A DNA stretch of 64,000 nt from Desulfovibrio sp. Lineage in GTDB: Bacteria > Desulfobacterota > Desulfovibrionia > Desulfovibrionales > Desulfovibrionaceae. The stretch covers positions 1 through 64,000 of the forward strand of contig JAFTCE010000064.1 in assembly GCA_017454855.1 (NCBI GenBank). Direction: 5' to 3'. Both the position numbers and the translations under genes were made by a program. The notes under the pieces were generated by a model. The model saw only the letters and a program-made list of their open reading frames with translations. It did no database searches and was not told where the DNA came from. Positions 16,348 to 26,994 of this stretch are shown here, piece after piece; position 1 is the first letter of the stretch; every line of letters starts with the position of its first letter.

Positions 16348-17723
16348 CATTTGATGACATGGCACAGCACTTGGGGCTTTCGACACGAGCTCAAGGCATT
16401 GTGTTGAACAAAGTTGTCACGGACAGCCGAGATGTCACCCCTGGTTCGCTCTTTGTCTGCATACCTGGAAATCGCGTGGATGGACACGATTTTGTTCAAG
16501 CTGCCATTGCCGGAGGAGCTTCAGCCCTGCTGGCATCGCGGTTCTTGCCCGGTGTGGGTATACCCACGTTGTGTGTGCAAGATACGGTCAAGGCTCTTGG
16601 CGAAATCGCCTTGCTCTGGCGTAGACAAACGAAAGCCAAAATTGTGGGTGTCACAGGCACGGCCGGAAAAACGACAGTCAAGGACGTATTGGCGAAGACT
16701 CTGGCCGTTCACGGTAAGACGGCCAAAAGTCCTGTCAACAACAACAATCAGATTGGCATGCCCCGCGCCATTCTTGCTACTGACGGAGATGAACAATTTT
16801 GGGTTATGGAAGTTGGCATCAGCCATGCTGGTGACATGGATGAACTGGCAAGAACGCTACAGCCAGACATAGGCCTTATACTCAATGTGGGTACAGGGCA
16901 TACGCAAGGTTTGGGTGAAATGGGTGTTGCCTGGCATAAAGCCAGTTTGTTGCGACATCTTTCTCCTTCCGGCATGGGACTTGTCTGTGCAGACTACCCT
17001 GATCTCGTGCGTGAAGCCAGGAACACTGGTGTCGTGCTGCGCTTCTTTAGCGCTGAGGACAGGAATATTCCATATCATGCGTCATATGTTGGCCCTTCCA
17101 CAAAGGTTCAAGGCTATGGCATATACTCTGTCTGTCTTCATGGATGTTGCCATGATGTGACAGCGCCCTTTATGGGGCACTATGGTGCTGAAAACGTGGC
17201 TGCAGTGGCCTCGTGTGCCCATATATTGGGTCTGACAGCAGAAGAAATTATCAGTGGCCTCGCACAGGCATCTTTGCCCGTGCAACGTTTCCGAGAAATT
17301 TGCGTGGGTTCTTGGTTATGCATTGATGATACCTATAATGCCAATCCTCTCTCAATGCGGCGCATGCTGGATGCAGCTGCAGAACGTGCTTCAGGTAGAC
17401 CGCTGGTCGTGGTGTTGGGAGAAATGCTGGAATTGGGAACCAGAACTGCAAGTGAGCATGAAGCCTTGGGGCGATATCTTGCCCATATAAAACCGATATC
17501 GGTATTCTGGAAAGGGGGACAGGCAGACGCAGTGCGCAGTGGCCTCGTTGCAGGCGGCTATGCCGGTGAGTGGATGCTGGTAGAGGACGTTGCGCATTTC
17601 GTCCGTGCTTGGGAAGCGTGTTTTTCGGTGGAGAGTACAGGTGGTGTAGTTCTATTTAAGGGGTCGCGCAGCAATCATATGGAAACGCTTTTGCAGGCAG
17701 TCTTCCATAGAGAGCAAGCATGA
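16338..17723 (+). CDS. murF: UDP-MurNAc-pentapeptide synthetase MurF
   Basis: This 461-residue Mur ligase adds D-Ala-D-Ala to the UDP-MurNAc tripeptide, the last cytoplasmic step. Visible features are MRLTFDDMAQHLGL, VTDSRDVTPGSLFVCIPG, the P-loop GVTGTAGKTTVKDVL, NNNNQIGMPRAIL, DDTYNANPLSMRRML and VVLGEMLELG. Translation starts at TTG 16338, inside the end of murE, with a GGGAG site eight bases before it. The resulting N-terminus is the family's, so TTG is preferred over ATG 16359. No ddl gene for the D-Ala-D-Ala substrate is present in this window. Confidence 0.94.
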   Translation: MRLTFDDMAQHLGLSTRAQGIVLNKVVTDSRDVTPGSLFVCIPGNRVDGHDFVQAAIAGGASALLASRFLPGVGIPTLCVQDTVKALGEIALLWRRQTKAKIVGVTGTAGKTTVKDVLAKTLAVHGKTAKSPVNNNNQIGMPRAILATDGDEQFWVMEVGISHAGDMDELARTLQPDIGLILNVGTGHTQGLGEMGVAWHKASLLRHLSPSGMGLVCADYPDLVREARNTGVVLRFFSAEDRNIPYHASYVGPSTKVQGYGIYSVCLHGCCHDVTAPFMGHYGAENVAAVASCAHILGLTAEEIISGLAQASLPVQRFREICVGSWLCIDDTYNANPLSMRRMLDAAAERASGRPLVVVLGEMLELGTRTASEHEALGRYLAHIKPISVFWKGGQADAVRSGLVAGGYAGEWMLVEDVAHFVRAWEACFSVESTGGVVLFKGSRSNHMETLLQAVFHREQA

Positions 17724-17812
17724 ACTAATGCTTGAGTGTGGTGAAAGTACAGGCACAGAAATAATTTCCCCTGTATTGATTTTAATCGCAGCAAAATAGT
17801 GGAATTTGGCAC

Positions 17813-18889
17813 ATGTTTTATAATCTCCTTTTCCCTTTGACTTCAGAATGGACGGCGCTCAATGTCTTCCGTTATATCAGTTTTCGATCCCTGGCCGCAC
17901 TTATCACCGCTCTTGTCCTTTCCATTCTCATGGGTCCGCGTTTCATTGCCTGGCTGCGCCGTCTCAAATGCGGTCAGTATATTCATGAGGATGTGGCTGT
18001 CCATGCAGCCAAGGCCGGCACACCTACCATGGGTGGTCTGCTTATGCTGTCTACGTTGTTGGTGAGTATGTTTTTTTGGTCAGATCTGACAAATCGATAT
18101 GTCTGGCAGGTTTTGTTGGTGTTTGTCGGCTTTGGTTTCGTGGGTTTTTGGGATGACATGACCAAGCTTCGTCACCATCAGAACAAAGGGATTTCTGGCA
18201 AGGCCAAAATAGCAGGGCAGCTTTTGGTGGCCTGCGCAGCCATGGTCTTGCTGTACATGGATCCCAACTATAGTAGCAAACTGACAGTTCCTTTTTTCAA
18301 GGAAGTGACATTTGATCTGGGTTTGCTCTATCTGCCTTTCGGGGTGTTTGTCATGGTTGCCGCATCCAATGCCGTGAATCTGACAGACGGATTGGATGGC
18401 TTGGCTATTGGCCCATCCATCGTGGCTTGCCTTGTTTTTTCCATCTTCATTTATATTACCGGGAATGCACGATTTGCTAGCTATCTGCTTGTACCCTACA
18501 TGCCGGGTGTAGGTGAAATAACCATCTTCTGCGCTGCTCTTGTGGGGGCAGGATTGGGATTTCTGTGGTTTAATGCCTATCCTGCACAGATATTCATGGG
18601 TGACGTGGGTTCATTATCTATTGGGGGTGCGCTGGGCTATCTCGCACTGTTATGCAAACAGGAGTTGGTGCTTTCCGTCGTAGGCGGCCTTTTTGTCGCA
18701 GAAACGCTTTCTGTCATCCTGCAAGTGAGCTATTTTCGATGGACGGGCGGCAAGCGTATTTTTCGGATGGCTCCTTTGCACCATCATTTTGAACTCAAAG
18801 GCATACCAGAATCTAAGATCATTATCCGCTTTTGGATTACATCTATTTTGCTGGGACTTGTAGCTCTTTCTGTGTTAAAATTGCGCTAG
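17813..18889 (+). CDS. mraY: Phospho-MurNAc-pentapeptide transferase MraY
   Basis: This 358-residue integral membrane enzyme, with about ten helices, transfers phospho-MurNAc-pentapeptide to undecaprenyl phosphate to make lipid I. Catalytic strings include [18 protein letters not shown], the Asp-rich [29 protein letters not shown] and the histidine-rich [16 protein letters not shown] near the end. It is separated from murF by 90 bases without a clear terminator, so it is probably in the same transcript. It is followed 29 bases later by murD. Confidence 0.96.
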   Translation: MFYNLLFPLTSEWTALNVFRYISFRSLAALITALVLSILMGPRFIAWLRRLKCGQYIHEDVAVHAAKAGTPTMGGLLMLSTLLVSMFFWSDLTNRYVWQVLLVFVGFGFVGFWDDMTKLRHHQNKGISGKAKIAGQLLVACAAMVLLYMDPNYSSKLTVPFFKEVTFDLGLLYLPFGVFVMVAASNAVNLTDGLDGLAIGPSIVACLVFSIFIYITGNARFASYLLVPYMPGVGEITIFCAALVGAGLGFLWFNAYPAQIFMGDVGSLSIGGALGYLALLCKQELVLSVVGGLFVAETLSVILQVSYFRWTGGKRIFRMAPLHHHFELKGIPESKIIIRFWITSILLGLVALSVLKLR

Positions 18890-18918
18890 GCATGGAAGAT
18901 GGCTTAGGAGTGATGCAT

Positions 18919-20223
18919 ATGGCACTGGAAAAAAGGCGTGGCCGTCGTATGCGCAGTGGAGAACAAGCTGTAGTCGTGGGTGCTGGGCGATCAGGTATAG
19001 CAGCAACACGTTTGCTATGTCGCGCTGGGGTCAATGTTCGTTTACTTGATAGTAATCCCAAGTGCCTGTCCGGTAGAGAAGATTTGGCTGCAGAATTGAC
19101 TGCCTTGGGAGTGGACTTGCAATTGGGAGTGCATGAACCGCGCCAGTTTGACGATGCTAACTATGTTGTACCTAGTCCAGGCATGCCTGTAGCGCGTTTG
19201 AAAAGCCTTGTGACTTCAAAGTCCACAGAGATTTTGGCTGAAATGGAACTTGCGTGGCGTTTTCTTAACGCTGAACCAGTATTAGCCATAACGGGAACGA
19301 GCGGCAAAACAACAACAGCTTCATTGGCTGCTGCCATGCTACATGCACAAGGGTATGCCGTTTTTTTGGGTGGCAATATCGGCACACCTCTTTCTGAATA
19401 TGTTCTGAGTGGACGCAAGGCAGACGTACTCGTGCTGGAAATTTCAAGTTTTCAGTTGCAGGCTTGCAGTACATTTTGTCCTAAGGCTGGCATATTGCTG
19501 AACATCACCCCCAATCATCTGGATTATCACAAGGACATGGATGAATATACGGAAGCCAAATTTCGTTTATTTCGTTGTCAGGATGAAGATGATTGGGCAG
19601 TGTTGGGGGAAAGCCTGCTGGAAGAAGCCCAAAGACATCATATCAAGGCGCACAAGATCTTTATAAAAGAGCAAAGACGTTTTACGCACAGTCAGTTGCT
19701 GGGGGCGCATAATAGGTTCAACGAGGAGGCTGCCTGGCAAGCATGTCGGCTCTTTGGCGTTACAGAGGCCAACGCTGCCAGAGCAGTGGAGCATTTTGCC
19801 CCACTGCCAAACAGATTGGAGCGTGTGGCAGACCGGGATGGTATACTTTTTGTGAACGACTCCAAGTGTACCACGGTATCATCTTTGAAAGTCGCGCTTG
19901 AAGCCTTTGACCGTCCCATACGGCTACTTTGCGGAGGCAAATTCAAAGGCGGTGACTTGGCTGCCTTGTCTGGACTTGTACGGGAAAAGGTGCGCGAAGT
20001 TGCCTTGTTTGGGGCAAGTCGGGAACATTTTGAGAAAGCTTGGCAGAATCTGGTGCCCATTACTTGGCATGCAACGTTGGAACCGGCAGTGCGTTTTGTA
20101 TCGGCCAATGCACAGCCAGGCGATGTGATTTTGATGGCTCCCGCAACGTCGAGTTTTGACTTATATCGAAATTATGAAGAACGCGGCGAAGATTTCAGGC
20201 GTATTGTGGGAGTCCTCGGATGA
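18919..20223 (+). CDS. murD: UDP-MurNAc-L-Ala:D-Glu ligase MurD
   Basis: This 434-residue Mur ligase adds D-glutamate to UDP-MurNAc-L-Ala. The N-terminal Rossmann-like region is VVVGAGRSGIAATRLL, the ATP site is ITGTSGKTTTASLAAA, then LEISSFQLQ, NITPNHLDYHKDMDEY, VNDSKCTTVSSLKVALEAF and APATSSFDLYRNYEERGEDF. The start at 18919 is chosen because AGGAG lies eight bases before it. ATG 18913 is too close to that site, and the frame is open back into mraY (18832). It overlaps ftsW by ATGA, so expression is coupled. Confidence 0.95.
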   Translation: MALEKRRGRRMRSGEQAVVVGAGRSGIAATRLLCRAGVNVRLLDSNPKCLSGREDLAAELTALGVDLQLGVHEPRQFDDANYVVPSPGMPVARLKSLVTSKSTEILAEMELAWRFLNAEPVLAITGTSGKTTTASLAAAMLHAQGYAVFLGGNIGTPLSEYVLSGRKADVLVLEISSFQLQACSTFCPKAGILLNITPNHLDYHKDMDEYTEAKFRLFRCQDEDDWAVLGESLLEEAQRHHIKAHKIFIKEQRRFTHSQLLGAHNRFNEEAAWQACRLFGVTEANAARAVEHFAPLPNRLERVADRDGILFVNDSKCTTVSSLKVALEAFDRPIRLLCGGKFKGGDLAALSGLVREKVREVALFGASREHFEKAWQNLVPITWHATLEPAVRFVSANAQPGDVILMAPATSSFDLYRNYEERGEDFRRIVGVLG

Positions 20224-21392
20224 AAAATATTTCTCAAATCAATACTGATATCGTTGCACCAAAGCATTCCAGTATCTTGGGAAATATGGGAGATACTGGC
20301 ACTCTTGGCAGATTTGACTGGTGGTTGTTCACAATTATGCTTGTTATTTTATCCATCGGGCTTATCATGGTGCTTTCTGCCAGTGGCATAGTGGCTGAGC
20401 AAGTTAATGGCGACAAGTATTATTTCTTCAAACGCCAATTGCTTTTTGCTTGTTTAGGCGGAGTGGCACTTTGGTGTGCAGCTCTTTTACCGCGCGGATG
20501 GTTGTACAAAATGCAGTATCCAGCTCTTTTTATCGCGTTAGCGTTACTTCTTGTGACGCTTTCGCCATTGACTCCATCAATCAATGGAGCCAAGCGCTGG
20601 ATACCTATGGGATTTTTTTCCGTGCAACCTATGGAATTCGTCAAAATTGCCTTAGCCATATATCTTGCCTATTTTATGAGCGCCAAACAGGATATTATCA
20701 AAACATTTAGCAGAGGCGTTGTACCTCCATTCGTCGTAACTGGTGTATTCTGTTTCCTGCTCCTTTTGCAGCCGGATTTTGGCAGTGCAGTCGTGCTGGC
20801 AAGTATTTTATTGTTTATGTGCATTGCTGGTGGAACACGGTTTCTCTATCTGTTTTTTGCGTTAGCATTTGCTGTGGCAGGAGCCATGGCTCTGGCAATT
20901 TCATCACCGTATCGTCTCCGTCGATTGCTTGCATTTTTGGATCCTTTTCAAGACGCTCACAATACCGGGTATCAGTTGGTGCAATCACTTCTGGCCATAG
21001 GTTCCGGCGGTTTTTTTGGCGTGGGAATAGGCGCCAGTAAACAGAAAATGTTTTATCTGCCAGAAGCACATAATGATTTTATCATGGCCGTGCTTTGCGA
21101 AGAATTGGGTTTTGTTGGCATGAGCGTTGTGATGATACTTTTTGCTCTCCTGTTCTGGCGTTGCTACAAGATAATCATGGGTCAACGCAATTTGCGTGAC
21201 CGTTTCACAGCGTTTGGCCTTACAATAATCCTTGCCATGGGAGCAGTGATGAATTTGGCTGTCGTTATGGGGGTGGCCCCCCCCAAGGGCGTTCCCATGC
21301 CTTTGATGAGTTATGGTGGGAGCAACCTTCTGGCTACCATGTTATGTGTGGGACTTCTGATGAATTTTTCACGTACCTCGGATGCCACATGA
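20220..21392 (+). CDS. ftsW: Lipid II polymerase FtsW
   Basis: This 390-residue SEDS-family membrane protein with about ten helices is the septal peptidoglycan glycosyltransferase that works with FtsI. Family features are MVLSASGI near the first helix, KRWIPMGFFSVQPMEFVKIALAIYLA, QPDFGSAVVL (with the catalytic Asp), NTGYQLVQSLLAIGSGGFFGVG, EAHNDFIMAVLCEELGF and PLMSYGGSNLLATML. The cytoplasmic N-terminus is about 30 residues. It starts inside the murD stop and its own stop overlaps murG. Confidence 0.95.
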   Translation: MKNISQINTDIVAPKHSSILGNMGDTGTLGRFDWWLFTIMLVILSIGLIMVLSASGIVAEQVNGDKYYFFKRQLLFACLGGVALWCAALLPRGWLYKMQYPALFIALALLLVTLSPLTPSINGAKRWIPMGFFSVQPMEFVKIALAIYLAYFMSAKQDIIKTFSRGVVPPFVVTGVFCFLLLLQPDFGSAVVLASILLFMCIAGGTRFLYLFFALAFAVAGAMALAISSPYRLRRLLAFLDPFQDAHNTGYQLVQSLLAIGSGGFFGVGIGASKQKMFYLPEAHNDFIMAVLCEELGFVGMSVVMILFALLFWRCYKIIMGQRNLRDRFTAFGLTIILAMGAVMNLAVVMGVAPPKGVPMPLMSYGGSNLLATMLCVGLLMNFSRTSDAT

Positions 21393-22489
21393 AAAATGTT
21401 CTTCTGACTACAGGCGGCACCGGGGGCCATATTTTTCCTGCTCTTGCCGTGGCAGAGGAATTGCGTCGGCGTCATCCAGGAATCGCATTGCTCTTCGTAG
21501 GATCACAGTATGGCCCAGAAGAACGCCTGACACGCCTGGCCGATGTTCCCTTTGTGGGTCTGCCGGTGCGTGGTTTGCTTGGCCGCGGCATGCGGGCTGT
21601 GGGGGCGGTATGCAGAATGGCTTTCGCTATAGGAAAGGCAGTGGGCATTTTGCGCAGGTTTCAACCAGATGTTGTGTGTGGGTTCGGCGGGTACGCCGCA
21701 TTTGCTCCAATGATCGCCGCACGTTTCCTGGGCGTACCTGGCGTATTGCACGAGCAAAATGCCATCGCCGGGGCGAGCAATCGTTTCCTAGCGCATCTGG
21801 CGTCCAAAATATGCGTTTCGCTTCCCCAGACGGATGGCTTTGATACGGCCAAATGCGTACTTACGGGCAATCCCGTCCGTGCCGCTGTCTGTGGCCTGAC
21901 GCAGAAAACAGTGTCCAAGGAAGGCCGTCATTTGTTGGTGATTGGTGGGTCACAGGGAGCGCATTCTCTTAATGCTTTTATGGCAGAACATTTGCCACAA
22001 TTTCGAGAAGCTGGTGTTTGTTTGCGCCATCAGACTGGCAAGAAAGAGGAAGATAGTATGCGCACAGCTTACGCAAAGGCTGGGTATAAACCGGAATGTG
22101 TCACAGCTTTCATTGATGACATGGCTGAAGCGTACGCGTGGGCAGATTTGGTCTTGTGCCGTGCTGGTGCTAGTACTGTAGCTGAAATTTGCGCTGCTGG
22201 CCTGCCATCTGTGCTTGTGCCTTTTCCCCATGCTATACACGATCATCAGACCAAAAATGCTGAAAAATTGGATAAAAGTGGTGCGTCAATTCTGGTGCCA
22301 GAGCGGGAAATGGAGGAGAGACGTCTGGACACTCTTCTTGTGCGTTTATTGAATGATGCCGGACTGAGGGCGCGCATGGGACGTGCAGCCTTGACAATGG
22401 CACGGCCTTGCGCAGCTACTTCCGTGGTCAAGGTCCTCGAAGAAACAGCGATCAGTGTGCAGAGAAAACCTTGGGGACGCTGTGGGTAG
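21389..22489 (+). CDS. murG: UDP-GlcNAc:lipid I N-acetylglucosaminyltransferase MurG
   Basis: This GT28 enzyme of about 366 residues makes lipid II at the inner face of the membrane. Diagnostic strings are LTTGGTGGHIFPALAVAEEL, GFGGYAAFAPMIAA, HEQNAIAGASNRFLA, VIGGSQGAHSLN, LCRAGASTVAEICAAGLPSVLVPFPHAIHDHQTKNAE. The start at 21389 (ATGA overlap with ftsW) gives MKNVLLTTGG; the frame is open to 21344 but that would extend into ftsW. It is followed by murC after 64 bases. Confidence 0.96.
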   Translation: MKNVLLTTGGTGGHIFPALAVAEELRRRHPGIALLFVGSQYGPEERLTRLADVPFVGLPVRGLLGRGMRAVGAVCRMAFAIGKAVGILRRFQPDVVCGFGGYAAFAPMIAARFLGVPGVLHEQNAIAGASNRFLAHLASKICVSLPQTDGFDTAKCVLTGNPVRAAVCGLTQKTVSKEGRHLLVIGGSQGAHSLNAFMAEHLPQFREAGVCLRHQTGKKEEDSMRTAYAKAGYKPECVTAFIDDMAEAYAWADLVLCRAGASTVAEICAAGLPSVLVPFPHAIHDHQTKNAEKLDKSGASILVPEREMEERRLDTLLVRLLNDAGLRARMGRAALTMARPCAATSVVKVLEETAISVQRKPWGRCG

Positions 22490-22553
22490 TACCGGCTGTT
22501 GACTGCCTGCAAGCAGTTTTTGTGACCTTTGGGAATTTTCATAAAGGGCGCAT

Positions 22554-23927
22554 ATGAACAGTAAGATTCGAAAAATTCATATGGTAGGTATTGGCGGTGC
22601 CGGTATGAGCGGAATTGCCGAAGTACTTCTCAATCTGGGCTACGAAGTGTCCGGTTCTGACATGAGCGATTCCGCCGTAGTTCGTCATCTGCGGGGATTA
22701 GGTGCACATGTGGCCGTGGGGCATGCGGCAGAAAATGTGGGCAACGTACAGGTACTTGTCAAATCTACAGCCATTAGTGCGGATAACCCGGAGTTGGCGG
22801 AGGCTCGGCGTCGCAATATTGCCATCATTCCTCGTGCTGAAATGCTTGCTGAACTCATGCGTTTGCGTCAAGGCATTGCCATCGCGGGAACGCATGGGAA
22901 AACCACCACCACTTCATTGACGGCCTCAATCTTTGATGATGCCGGGTTGGATCCGACAGTAATCATTGGTGGTCGTTTGAATGTCTACGGCACCAATGCT
23001 CACCTTGGACATGGGGAATATTTGATTGCTGAGGCGGACGAGTCCGACGGTTCCTTTCTCTGCCTGCTACCCATCATAAATGTTGTGACAAATGTCGATG
23101 AGGATCATCTGGATTATTACAAAACACGCGAGGCAATTGACGAAGCTTTTGTGCAGTTTATGAATAATGTCCCGTTTTATGGCATGAATGTAGTTTGTGG
23201 GGATGACTCTGGTGTGCGTACATTGCTGCCGCGCGTCAAACGTCCAGTGCTAACATATGGTTTTGCCCAGGATAATGTTTTACGGGCTGAACCCCTGGAA
23301 AGTGGGCCACGCAACCATTTTGCCGTGATCTATGATGGACGCAAGTTGGGAGAGGTCAGCCTGCCACAACCAGGACGGCACAATATCCTCAATGCCTTGG
23401 CAGCAATAGGCGCATCTCTTCAGGCGGATATCGGATTTGAACAGTGCGTTCAAGGATTGAACAAGTTTGGAGGTGTCGGGCGGCGGTTTGAATTCAAGGG
23501 GGAGCGTGATGGTGTGACTGTGGTAGATGATTATGGTCATCATCCTACTGAAATAGCTGCTACGCTGACTACGGCACGGCAGGTTTTTCCCAATAGACGC
23601 CTGGTGGTGGCTTTTCAACCGCATCGTTTCAGCCGGACGCAAACCCACTTTGGGGAATTTTGCAAGATTTTCGACATAGCTGATTTGTTATTACTGACTG
23701 AGATTTACGCCGCTTCTGAAAAGCCCATACCTGGTGTCTCTGGGCAAAGTTTGACTCAGGGCATACGTCAAGTTTCACAAACACCGGTAGCGTATTTTCA
23801 AACCTTGGACGAGATGGCATCGGCATTGCCCTCGTTACTTCAGGAAGGTGATGTTTTGCTGACATTGGGTGCTGGAAGCATCACGCGCATCGGACCAGCT
23901 TGGATTGAGGGGCGAGATCATGCGTGA
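22554..23927 (+). CDS. murC: UDP-MurNAc:L-alanine ligase MurC
   Basis: This 457-residue Mur ligase starts the peptide stem by adding L-Ala to UDP-MurNAc. Strings seen are [56 protein letters not shown] (ATP site), [40 protein letters not shown] and FQPHRFSRT. It overlaps murB by eight bases. The order murG-murC-murB-ftsQ without ddl is a dcw arrangement I associate with Desulfovibrio relatives. Confidence 0.96.
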   Translation: MNSKIRKIHMVGIGGAGMSGIAEVLLNLGYEVSGSDMSDSAVVRHLRGLGAHVAVGHAAENVGNVQVLVKSTAISADNPELAEARRRNIAIIPRAEMLAELMRLRQGIAIAGTHGKTTTTSLTASIFDDAGLDPTVIIGGRLNVYGTNAHLGHGEYLIAEADESDGSFLCLLPIINVVTNVDEDHLDYYKTREAIDEAFVQFMNNVPFYGMNVVCGDDSGVRTLLPRVKRPVLTYGFAQDNVLRAEPLESGPRNHFAVIYDGRKLGEVSLPQPGRHNILNALAAIGASLQADIGFEQCVQGLNKFGGVGRRFEFKGERDGVTVVDDYGHHPTEIAATLTTARQVFPNRRLVVAFQPHRFSRTQTHFGEFCKIFDIADLLLLTEIYAASEKPIPGVSGQSLTQGIRQVSQTPVAYFQTLDEMASALPSLLQEGDVLLTLGAGSITRIGPAWIEGRDHA

Positions 23928-24804
23928 GACGTTCGCTCCAGAGCTTTCTCAACGAACAACCATCCATGTTGGGGGAAGGGCCATAGCAGAATTGACCCTT
24001 GAAAATCATGATGATGTCCTACGTTTACCAGAGAGATTGCGTGCGCTTGGCGGCACGGCCATAGTGTTGGGAAGCGGAAGCAATACACTTGCTCGTGACG
24101 GTGAATTACCCCTCATACTATTGCGTCCATGCTTTGCACATGGGCCTGAAATAATAGATGAGGAAGAGGACAGGGTATACGTGCGAGTCGGTTCTGGCGT
24201 ACCCCTTTCTAGGTTGTTACGATTCTGCATGGTACATGGGCTATCCGGGCTTGAGGGGTTGGCGGGGATACCTGGAAGCATTGGGGGAGCCGTGGCCATG
24301 AATGCCGGGTCTCATGGCACACAAACTGGTGAACATATTCACTCTATTGATGTCTTTACAGGAATCTCCATTCGGCACTGCTGTGCTGCGGAATTGCAAT
24401 TCGATTATCGCAGCTTGCGCATTACAAACATCAGAGAAAATTTTATTATTCTGGATTCCATATTTTGCTTGACCAAAGCAGTAAAGGGGGACATTACTAG
24501 GGCAATACGTCACAACTTTTTTGAGAAAAAATCTAAACAACCTGTGACTGCTTGGAGTGCTGGTTGTGTCTTTAAAAATCCGGCAGCCACGTTGTCCGCT
24601 GGAAGATTACTGGATATGGCAGGATTCAAGGGGAAAAAGTTGGGCGGTATGACTTTTTCAACTAAGCACGCCAACTTTTTGATCAATGAAGGTAAGGGGA
24701 CTGCGACAGCGGCTCTGGAACTCATGGAACAAGCAAAAAACGCCGTTCATCGACAATTTGGTATCCTGCTGGAGCCGGAAGTCAGGATAGTGCCATGCCT
24801 TTAG
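23920..24804 (+). CDS. murB: UDP-N-acetylenolpyruvoylglucosamine reductase MurB
   Basis: This FAD-dependent, NADPH-using enzyme of about 294 residues reduces UDP-GlcNAc-enolpyruvate to UDP-MurNAc. FAD-domain strings are [12 protein letters not shown] and [24 protein letters not shown]. The catalytic region reads SAGCVFKNP, where the general-acid Ser of many enzymes is Cys, a known variant, followed by [29 protein letters not shown] and LEPEVRIV. The start at 23920 overlaps murC by eight bases. It overlaps ftsQ by ten bases. Confidence 0.95.
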   Translation: MRETFAPELSQRTTIHVGGRAIAELTLENHDDVLRLPERLRALGGTAIVLGSGSNTLARDGELPLILLRPCFAHGPEIIDEEEDRVYVRVGSGVPLSRLLRFCMVHGLSGLEGLAGIPGSIGGAVAMNAGSHGTQTGEHIHSIDVFTGISIRHCCAAELQFDYRSLRITNIRENFIILDSIFCLTKAVKGDITRAIRHNFFEKKSKQPVTAWSAGCVFKNPAATLSAGRLLDMAGFKGKKLGGMTFSTKHANFLINEGKGTATAALELMEQAKNAVHRQFGILLEPEVRIVPCL

Positions 24805-25670
24805 CCCTGAAGAAAAGTGGTAAACGAAACCGTAATACGTTTACGCGGGTATCGCGTTCGTCTCATAAGGCATTGAGTTTTGCTTTGCTGCAAGGGGTGA
24901 AAAAGTATGTCGTTCATGCAGGTGTTGTAGGAGGGCTGAAAAGTCTGGCAGTGCTGATGGTGACGGTAGTTGGGTTGGGGGTGACTCTCGTCGGTGTGTG
25001 TTATGCTTCTCTTTGGGTGTACAACAACGCCGTTACCAGTGAATTTTTCATCACAAAGCATGTGGACGTCAGTGGTAATGTACGCCTTTCCCGGGATATG
25101 GTACTCGAATATGGCGGTATTCATGAGGGGGACAATTGTCTCGCGGTGAGCATCGCCAAAGTTGAGATGAATCTTCGGCGCACCCCGTGGGTGGAACAGG
25201 TCTCTGTCAAGCGCCTCTTGCCGGATAAATTCGTCATCAGGTTGAAGGAACGTATGCCTTCCTTCTGGGTACACAAGAATGACGTTTTATACTATGCCAA
25301 TGAGAAAGGCGAAATTATCGCTCCCGTAGAGAGTAAAAATTTTCTTTCCCTGCCTACATTGCAGGTATTGCCTGGTGCCGAAGAAGATATTCCATATATC
25401 CTGCGTTTGATGCAGGGCATGCAGCAGGGTATGTTGCCCGTGGAAATGGGGACGGTTTCGTCCATAACTGTCAGTCCAGGAAACGGTGTTGAAGTGTATA
25501 TGGAAGACAGGGAAATGCGTCTCTCCATTGCCACCGACGATTGGGATGGAAATATGGTTCGTTTGGGTGTGGCCTTGGGTGATTTGGCTCGTAGGCATGA
25601 ATTACGTAATGTTCGGGAAGTACGATCCGTCAATGGCAATGTTTGGGTGCTGTTTCATCAACCTGCATAA
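24795..25670 (+). CDS. ftsQ: Cell division protein FtsQ
   Basis: This 291-residue bitopic protein has a basic N-terminal cytoplasmic tail of about 45 residues, one membrane helix (about 50-75, LMVTVVGLGVTLVGVCYASLWVY), and a periplasmic POTRA domain. The POTRA domain starts at EFFITKHVDVSGNVRLSRDMVLEYGGIHEGDN, followed by WVEQVSVKRLLPDKFVIRLKERMPSFWV. FtsQ links FtsL and FtsB to the divisome. The ATG overlaps the murB end. It is followed by ftsA after 39 bases, keeping the classic ftsQAZ order. Confidence 0.92.
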   Translation: MPLALKKSGKRNRNTFTRVSRSSHKALSFALLQGVKKYVVHAGVVGGLKSLAVLMVTVVGLGVTLVGVCYASLWVYNNAVTSEFFITKHVDVSGNVRLSRDMVLEYGGIHEGDNCLAVSIAKVEMNLRRTPWVEQVSVKRLLPDKFVIRLKERMPSFWVHKNDVLYYANEKGEIIAPVESKNFLSLPTLQVLPGAEEDIPYILRLMQGMQQGMLPVEMGTVSSITVSPGNGVEVYMEDREMRLSIATDDWDGNMVRLGVALGDLARRHELRNVREVRSVNGNVWVLFHQPA

Positions 25671-25709
25671 TGTTTGTCATCGTGGCACAGGGGTTTTGAG
25701 GAGTACTAT

Positions 25710-26948
25710 ATGAACAAGTCCGAGCTCATCGTTGGCCTAGACATCGGCACCACAAAAATTTGCGCCGTTGTAGGTGAGCTTACCGAGACGGGCGTTGTGG
25801 ACGTATTGGGTATAGGAACGAGTGTTTCTACCGGACTGCGCAAGGGGGTGGTTGTCAATATTGAGCAGACCGTGCAATCCATCCGCAAGGCAGTTGAAGA
25901 AGCCGAACACATGGCTGGATGTGAGATTAATTCGGTTTATGTTGGCATTGCCGGCAGCCATATCATGGGCATCAACAGCCACGGAGTCATCGCCGTCAAG
26001 GGCGGCGAAGTGGCACAACGCGACATTGAGCGCGCCCTTGATGCGGCCCGCGCCGTGGCCATACCAGCTGACCGCGAAGTGATCCATATACTTCCACAAG
26101 AATATATAGTGGATAACCAGCGTGGTATTACCGATCCCTTGGGCATGGCTGGTGTTCGCCTCGAAGTGAAGGTACATATTGTCACAGGAGCCGTTTCTTC
26201 TGCGCAGAATATCGTCCGTTCCTGCCATCGCAGTCAATTGGAGGTAGCGGACATTGCCTTGGAATCTCTTGCTTCAGCCAAGGCTGTTTTGACCCCCGAG
26301 GAACGTGAAATTGGCGTAGCACTTGTGGATCTCGGTGGCGGCACGACGGATATAGCGATTTTTGCCAATGACGCCATCAAGCACACTGCTGTTCTTGGTT
26401 TGGGTGGTCAGAATCTTTCCAACGACATTTCTAAAATTTTACGCACGCCTTTAGCTGCTGCGGAAAAGATCAAGTTGAAATACGGATGTGCTCTTTCTGA
26501 TATGGTGCGTAATGACGAATATATTGAAGTACCCAGCGTCGGAGGTCGTGAACCAAGACGTCTGTCACGGCATGCATTGGCCGAAATATGTGAGCCTCGC
26601 ATGGAGGAAACTCTTTATCTTGTGGATCAGACGCTATTGCGTTCTGGCTTCAAGGATATGATTGGCGCCGGAGTCGTGTTGACAGGAGGGGCTGCCCTTA
26701 TTGAGGGATGTCAGGAATTGGGGGGGCAGATGATTTTCAATCTGCCGACTCGCATCGGTTATCCACGGAATGTGGGGGGACTCAAAGATGTTGTCAATAG
26801 CCCCAAATTTTCTACAGCAGTGGGCTTGCTGCGCTATGGAGCCGAGAAAGAATTTACTGGACAGAAAAAATTTACCACACGCAGTGAGAGTGGTATGTTT
26901 GAAAATGTTCTCGCGCGTATGAAAAAGTGGTTTTCCGATATTTCGTGA
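25710..26948 (+). CDS. ftsA: Cell division protein FtsA
   Basis: This actin-like ATPase of about 412 residues tethers FtsZ to the membrane and recruits later division proteins. Visible are [17 protein letters not shown] (phosphate 1), [15 protein letters not shown], the SHS2 1C domain, [16 protein letters not shown] (phosphate 2), [15 protein letters not shown] and [15 protein letters not shown] (adenosine loop). The C-terminal amphipathic membrane helix is [14 protein letters not shown]. The start at 25710 is chosen for GAGGAG eight bases upstream; the frame is open back to 25674. ftsZ follows after 46 bases. Confidence 0.96.
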   Translation: MNKSELIVGLDIGTTKICAVVGELTETGVVDVLGIGTSVSTGLRKGVVVNIEQTVQSIRKAVEEAEHMAGCEINSVYVGIAGSHIMGINSHGVIAVKGGEVAQRDIERALDAARAVAIPADREVIHILPQEYIVDNQRGITDPLGMAGVRLEVKVHIVTGAVSSAQNIVRSCHRSQLEVADIALESLASAKAVLTPEEREIGVALVDLGGGTTDIAIFANDAIKHTAVLGLGGQNLSNDISKILRTPLAAAEKIKLKYGCALSDMVRNDEYIEVPSVGGREPRRLSRHALAEICEPRMEETLYLVDQTLLRSGFKDMIGAGVVLTGGAALIEGCQELGGQMIFNLPTRIGYPRNVGGLKDVVNSPKFSTAVGLLRYGAEKEFTGQKKFTTRSESGMFENVLARMKKWFSDIS

Positions 26949-26994
26949 AACGGTTTGGCGGGTATTGGGTTCACTAAGAGGAGAGGAGAGGAGT